From contig NZ_CP117879.1 in the NCBI RefSeq assembly GCF_028736155.1, forward strand, positions 3,968,001 through 4,032,000: DNA of 64,000 nt. The letters run 5' to 3'. The translations under genes and the position numbers were made by a program. Shown piece after piece: positions 61,002 to 64,000 of this stretch; the stretch's first letter is position 1, and every line of letters begins with the position of its first letter. The notes under the pieces were generated by a model. It had not been told where the DNA came from. It saw only the letters and a program-made list of their open reading frames with translations, and did not search any database. This DNA is from Flavobacterium sp. KACC 22763. GTDB taxonomy: Bacteria > Bacteroidota > Bacteroidia > Flavobacteriales > Flavobacteriaceae.

Positions 61002-61862
61002 TTACGATTTCGGCTTGTAGTGGAATACAATTAGACAAACTCCTTCACCAGTTCTACTTTGGTCACGCACTACTGCTAATCTTAAAGATGTCGCTGTAAG
61101 CTCAACCACTTTTACGCTGATCCAGTTGCTGCAGTCTCCATAATAGTCTCCACCGTAAAGCATTTGTACTCCACCGTTAAAAACCAATTTATTATTTGCA
61201 ATATCAAATGAATAGGTTCCTTTTTTTGTTGTTTGATTGTTGTTTGCAATCGCTGTTTGAGTAACCGATGTATTGTAATTTCCATTTAAATCAAAATACA
61301 TTTCTCCCCAGTTTTTATTAGCCATTACCCAAGAGTTGCTTGCGTAATCTGGCAGCCAGCTCCAGTAATCGCCAGATGTAGCTGGGTAGTCTAAACCAGC
61401 CCATCCAACTGGATCTGTAAAATCTAAAACCCAAGTTTTTCCGTCAACATCATTTGTAAGCATTTGCCATTTTGGATCTCTAAAATAAGTTTCGTCATTT
61501 TCGGCAACATTAACCACAACTGGAGCAGCTTCTACAGAACCTCCTCTTGTGTAAGCAGTGTAATAAATAGTATATTTTCCGGCAAAAGGAAGAATTACTT
61601 GATCGCTGCTTTTGTTAGAATGTCCTAATTCATTTCCTGCTGCATCTACATATTTCCAAAATGGAATAACAGTCGGGTCGTCACTTTTAAAATTTACAAG
61701 ATTTTTGTTTGTAGCATCTTGCGTGATAGAAAACTTAAGTGTCTCTGGTGTCAAGGTAACTGCCGGAAGGCTTTCGCGATCCTCAATTGCCTCACAAGAA
61801 AATAACAGCGAACCAATTGTAACAGCTGCTATTAAAATATATAATATACGTTTCATAGTCAT
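61002..61862 (-). CDS. Surface glycan-binding-type lipoprotein of the locus
   Basis: This 286-residue lipoprotein (start MTMKRILYILIAAVTIGSLLFSC, Cys 23) has an N-terminal PKD/Ig-like domain (about 35-115, ending YTIYYTAYTRGGS) and a C-terminal beta-domain rich in aromatics (WSWLPDYASNSWVMANKNWGEMYFDLNG). Position right after SusD and this architecture fit a surface glycan-binding protein (SusE/F or SGBP-B functional analogue). No sequence family was recognised with certainty. Its start is 11 bp after the SusD stop on the minus strand. Confidence 0.78.
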   Translation of the reverse strand: MTMKRILYILIAAVTIGSLLFSCEAIEDRESLPAVTLTPETLKFSITQDATNKNLVNFKSDDPTVIPFWKYVDAAGNELGHSNKSSDQVILPFAGKYTIYYTAYTRGGSVEAAPVVVNVAENDETYFRDPKWQMLTNDVDGKTWVLDFTDPVGWAGLDYPATSGDYWSWLPDYASNSWVMANKNWGEMYFDLNGNYNTSVTQTAIANNNQTTKKGTYSFDIANNKLVFNGGVQMLYGGDYYGDCSNWISVKVVELTATSLRLAVVRDQSRTGEGVCLIVFHYKPKS

Positions 61863-61873
61863 TTTGTTTTGAA

Positions 61874-63463
61874 TTAATTCCAGCCTGGATTTTGAGTTAT
61901 AGTACCATTTGAAAGAATGATTTGCGATTGCGGTAATGGCAACCAACCTTGAGTCTCTGTTCTAAAAGTAACTGCAAACTGAGAACCTCCAGCAGTGTTA
62001 TCAATAGCTGCTTTCATTGCAGGCATTCCTTGTCTGATTAAGTCGAAGTAACGAAGTCCTTCAAGAGCCAATTCTAACTGACGCTCTTTCATGATGTTTT
62101 CGATACTAGCTGTTTTTCTGTGAGTAGTATTTTTAAAGGCACGATCACGTACTCTGTCAAAATCTGCTTGTGCTAAAGCTGGGTTAGAAGATAAATTCAA
62201 CTCAGCAGCCATTAGCAATACATCAGAGAAACGAATAATAGCATAATCTTGGTAGTTGTCAATTTGGAAATTTCCTCCGTTTGCCTCTACAACAGCTGTT
62301 CCTGCCGCGTTAGTAATTGGACAATATTTTTTCCAAGAATATCCTGTATACTGGCGTTGTTCTCTAGCTTGTGCATCAAAATTTAAACCTTCGCCAGCAT
62401 AGTCAATAAATGAAGCTGCTTTTCTAGTATCACCGGCTTCATATGCATTTACCAAAGCAGGATTAACTGTAGCTCCTCCCCATCCTGTTGCATATTTTCC
62501 AATTGAACCTCCACGTGGCGCAATGTTTACTTGGAAACGGTTTCCTTCGTGAAGATCCCAATTTCCTTTTCCTGAACCGTTAAAACGAACTGCCCAAACC
62601 ATTTCTGTATTATCTTCTCCAGCAAAGTTTTCAAAAGAAGCTGCTAACCAAAGATTAGCAAAATCAGCCACTAAACCATGTCCACTATTGTTTACTGCAT
62701 CATTAATATAAGCTGTTGCTTCTGTTTTAGAAACCACACCAGCTAAATCTGCTTTGCCATAAGTTCCTGTATAAAACAAGAATGTTCTAGCCAAATATGC
62801 TTCTGCAGCCCATTTTGTAATACGTCCGTAATTAGCATTTCCTGCTTGTGAATAGTTTTCTGGACCTAAATTATCTGCAGCAAATTTTAAATCTTTTGCA
62901 ATTAAAGCATAAGTAATTTCTGGAGCTTGTCTTGGCAATTCAAATTCGCTTGTTGTTACAGTATGATCTAACGGAATAATATCTCCAAACATTTTAGCAG
63001 CTGTAAAATGGAAGTGCGCTCTTAAGAAACGTGCTTCAGCTTCGTAACGAGTTTTCAAAGCTGTATCAGAACCCCAGTTTACTTTATCTATATTTTCTAA
63101 TAAAATATTAGCTCTGTAAATTCCTAAGTAAGCATTAGCCCAAACATCTTTGTTCATGTCTTTGTCTGAAACGTACAAGAAACGATCCCACTCAATATCC
63201 GTCTGAGCATCGGCAATACCATAACCTCCAAAACAATCATCAGAAGCTTGTTCACTAATTAATAAAGGTCCGCCGTAAGCCTCGCGCTGCAAAACATCGT
63301 AAACTGCTACAAGACCTTCAAAAGCATCAGAAGGTGTTTTATAAAAATTGTCAGTTACCTTATCTGTATATGGTTCGTTTTCCAAGAAATCCTGCGAGCA
63401 AGCACCTAAAGTAAGTAAGCTTGAAAGCGCAAATAATTTTATATATCTTTTCATGATTTTCAA
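61874..63463 (-). CDS. SusD/RagB family glycan-binding lipoprotein
   Basis: This 529-residue lipoprotein has SPII Cys 22 (LSSLLTLGACSQDFLENEP). It shows the SusD pattern: DKVTDNFYKTPSDAFEGLVAVYDVLQ, RFLRAHFHFTAAKMFGDIIPLDHTVT broken by loops, and ERQLELALEGLRYFDLIRQG near the C-terminus with the final ILSNGTITQNPGWN. It covers the SusC barrel at the cell surface and binds oligosaccharides. It starts 3 bp after the SusC stop. Confidence 0.96.
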   Translation of the reverse strand: MKIMKRYIKLFALSSLLTLGACSQDFLENEPYTDKVTDNFYKTPSDAFEGLVAVYDVLQREAYGGPLLISEQASDDCFGGYGIADAQTDIEWDRFLYVSDKDMNKDVWANAYLGIYRANILLENIDKVNWGSDTALKTRYEAEARFLRAHFHFTAAKMFGDIIPLDHTVTTSEFELPRQAPEITYALIAKDLKFAADNLGPENYSQAGNANYGRITKWAAEAYLARTFLFYTGTYGKADLAGVVSKTEATAYINDAVNNSGHGLVADFANLWLAASFENFAGEDNTEMVWAVRFNGSGKGNWDLHEGNRFQVNIAPRGGSIGKYATGWGGATVNPALVNAYEAGDTRKAASFIDYAGEGLNFDAQAREQRQYTGYSWKKYCPITNAAGTAVVEANGGNFQIDNYQDYAIIRFSDVLLMAAELNLSSNPALAQADFDRVRDRAFKNTTHRKTASIENIMKERQLELALEGLRYFDLIRQGMPAMKAAIDNTAGGSQFAVTFRTETQGWLPLPQSQIILSNGTITQNPGWN

Positions 63464-63466
63464 ATT

Positions 63467-64000
63467 TTAAAAGTTAACATTCAGACCCATTAAATAGGTT
63501 CTTGGCTGAGGATAATATCCAACATCAATTCCTTTAGCCCAAGACTGATTTACGTTTCCGAAACCAATTTCTGGATCCATTCCTTTGTATTTTGTGAATG
63601 TATAAAGGTTGTTTCCTGCAACATATAATCTGAATTTACTGAAGAAACTAAGTTTTGTTGTTAGCTTCGTTAAATCACATCCGATTGTAGCATTTTTAAT
63701 TCTGAAGAAATCTGAATCCTGAATATATAAATCTGAGAATTTAGTGTAATTCCCGTTTGCATCAGTTCCGTAAGTTACTCTAGGAATTTTGTTAGAAGTT
63801 CCTTCAGTTGTCCATCTTCCTAACACTTCTGTAGTGTTGTTTGTGTAAGCACGAGTATAATCGTGAACTCCAAAAACGTTTTGTCCTCCTGCGATACCGT
63901 AAGTATTGATAGAGAAATCAAAAGCTTTGTATGATAATTCTAAATTAACACCATAGTTAATATCTGGGTTTGGATCTCCAATTTGTGTTTTATCGTTTGC
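63467..64000 (-). CDS. SusC/RagA TonB-linked transporter, C-terminal part (cut by window edge)
   Basis: The frame is open from the right edge to a stop at 63467; 177 codons are visible. The segment GDPNPDINYGVNLELSYKAFDFS, FGNVNQSW and the final barrel strand PRTYLMGLNVNF are characteristic of SusC C-termini. Its N-terminal domains lie beyond the window. With SusD (3 bp downstream) it forms the outer-membrane import complex for the polysaccharide locus. Confidence 0.93.
   Translation of the reverse strand, partial: ANDKTQIGDPNPDINYGVNLELSYKAFDFSINTYGIAGGQNVFGVHDYTRAYTNNTTEVLGRWTTEGTSNKIPRVTYGTDANGNYTKFSDLYIQDSDFFRIKNATIGCDLTKLTTKLSFFSKFRLYVAGNNLYTFTKYKGMDPEIGFGNVNQSWAKGIDVGYYPQPRTYLMGLNVNF

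Overview
The window is about 64 kb of AT-rich chromosome from a member of the Bacteroidota, most probably a Flavobacterium. The evidence is promoter-like TTG/TAnnTTTG elements instead of E. coli-type -35/-10 boxes, few Shine-Dalgarno sites, a SusC/SusD polysaccharide locus, many SPII lipoproteins, flavobacterial gene neighbourhoods (yicC-gmk-nadD; gpsA, pheS and cvpA) and many short palindromic repeats between genes. No rRNA or tRNA gene, CRISPR array, transposase or phage module was seen.

Layout. 1-9 kb: a VWA-domain lipoprotein cut by the left edge, a folate enzyme overlapping an AstE/AspA-type hydrolase, a lipoprotein, uvrC, a small secreted protein and a patatin/Omp85 fusion. 9.3-14.2 kb: aromatic amino acid breakdown (hmgA, a four-helix-bundle ORF, hppD, then a tryptophan 2,3-dioxygenase family gene). 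A candidate small RNA or attenuated leader lies at 12.34-12.45 kb. 14.2-27.4 kb: mixed housekeeping genes, namely an M23 peptidase, an AraC regulator divergent from an SDR/lipocalin pair, pgi, a lone TonB-dependent receptor, rlpA, a DinB-like gene, an arsC-like gene, yicC, gmk and nadD.

27.4-34.3 kb is the most unusual part. A tight eight-gene minus-strand operon follows a Nudix/wHTH (NrtR-type) regulator. In transcription order it encodes a divergent ribose-phosphate pyrophosphokinase, a NADAR protein, a macrodomain protein, RNA 2'-phosphotransferase KptA, an ADP-ribosylglycohydrolase, a metallophosphoesterase, a nucleoside deoxyribosyltransferase-like protein and nicotinamide phosphoribosyltransferase. 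The set would clear ADP-ribose from several kinds of target, use NAD+ in RNA 2'-phosphate removal and rebuild NAD+ from nicotinamide. Two 21-bp inverted repeats with centres 52 bp apart bracket the operon promoter; one covers the -7/start region and the other overlaps the regulator stop codon.

34.4-42.8 kb: a PKD lipoprotein, a LysR regulator divergent from a DJ-1/PfpI protein, a YqhD-like alcohol dehydrogenase, gpsA, pheS, small conserved hypotheticals and cvpA. 43.0-64.0 kb: a polysaccharide utilization locus read leftward, SusC (cut by the right edge)-SusD-glycan-binding lipoprotein-GH2-GH31-GH97-GH39-GH3-GH5(BACON)-acetylesterase-GH95. The set matches fucosylated, galactosylated and acetylated xyloglucan, with GH97 and GH39 as less expected members. 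The intergenic gaps of the locus carry several inverted-repeat elements, including two related copies of a ~140-bp element on either side of the GH31 gene.
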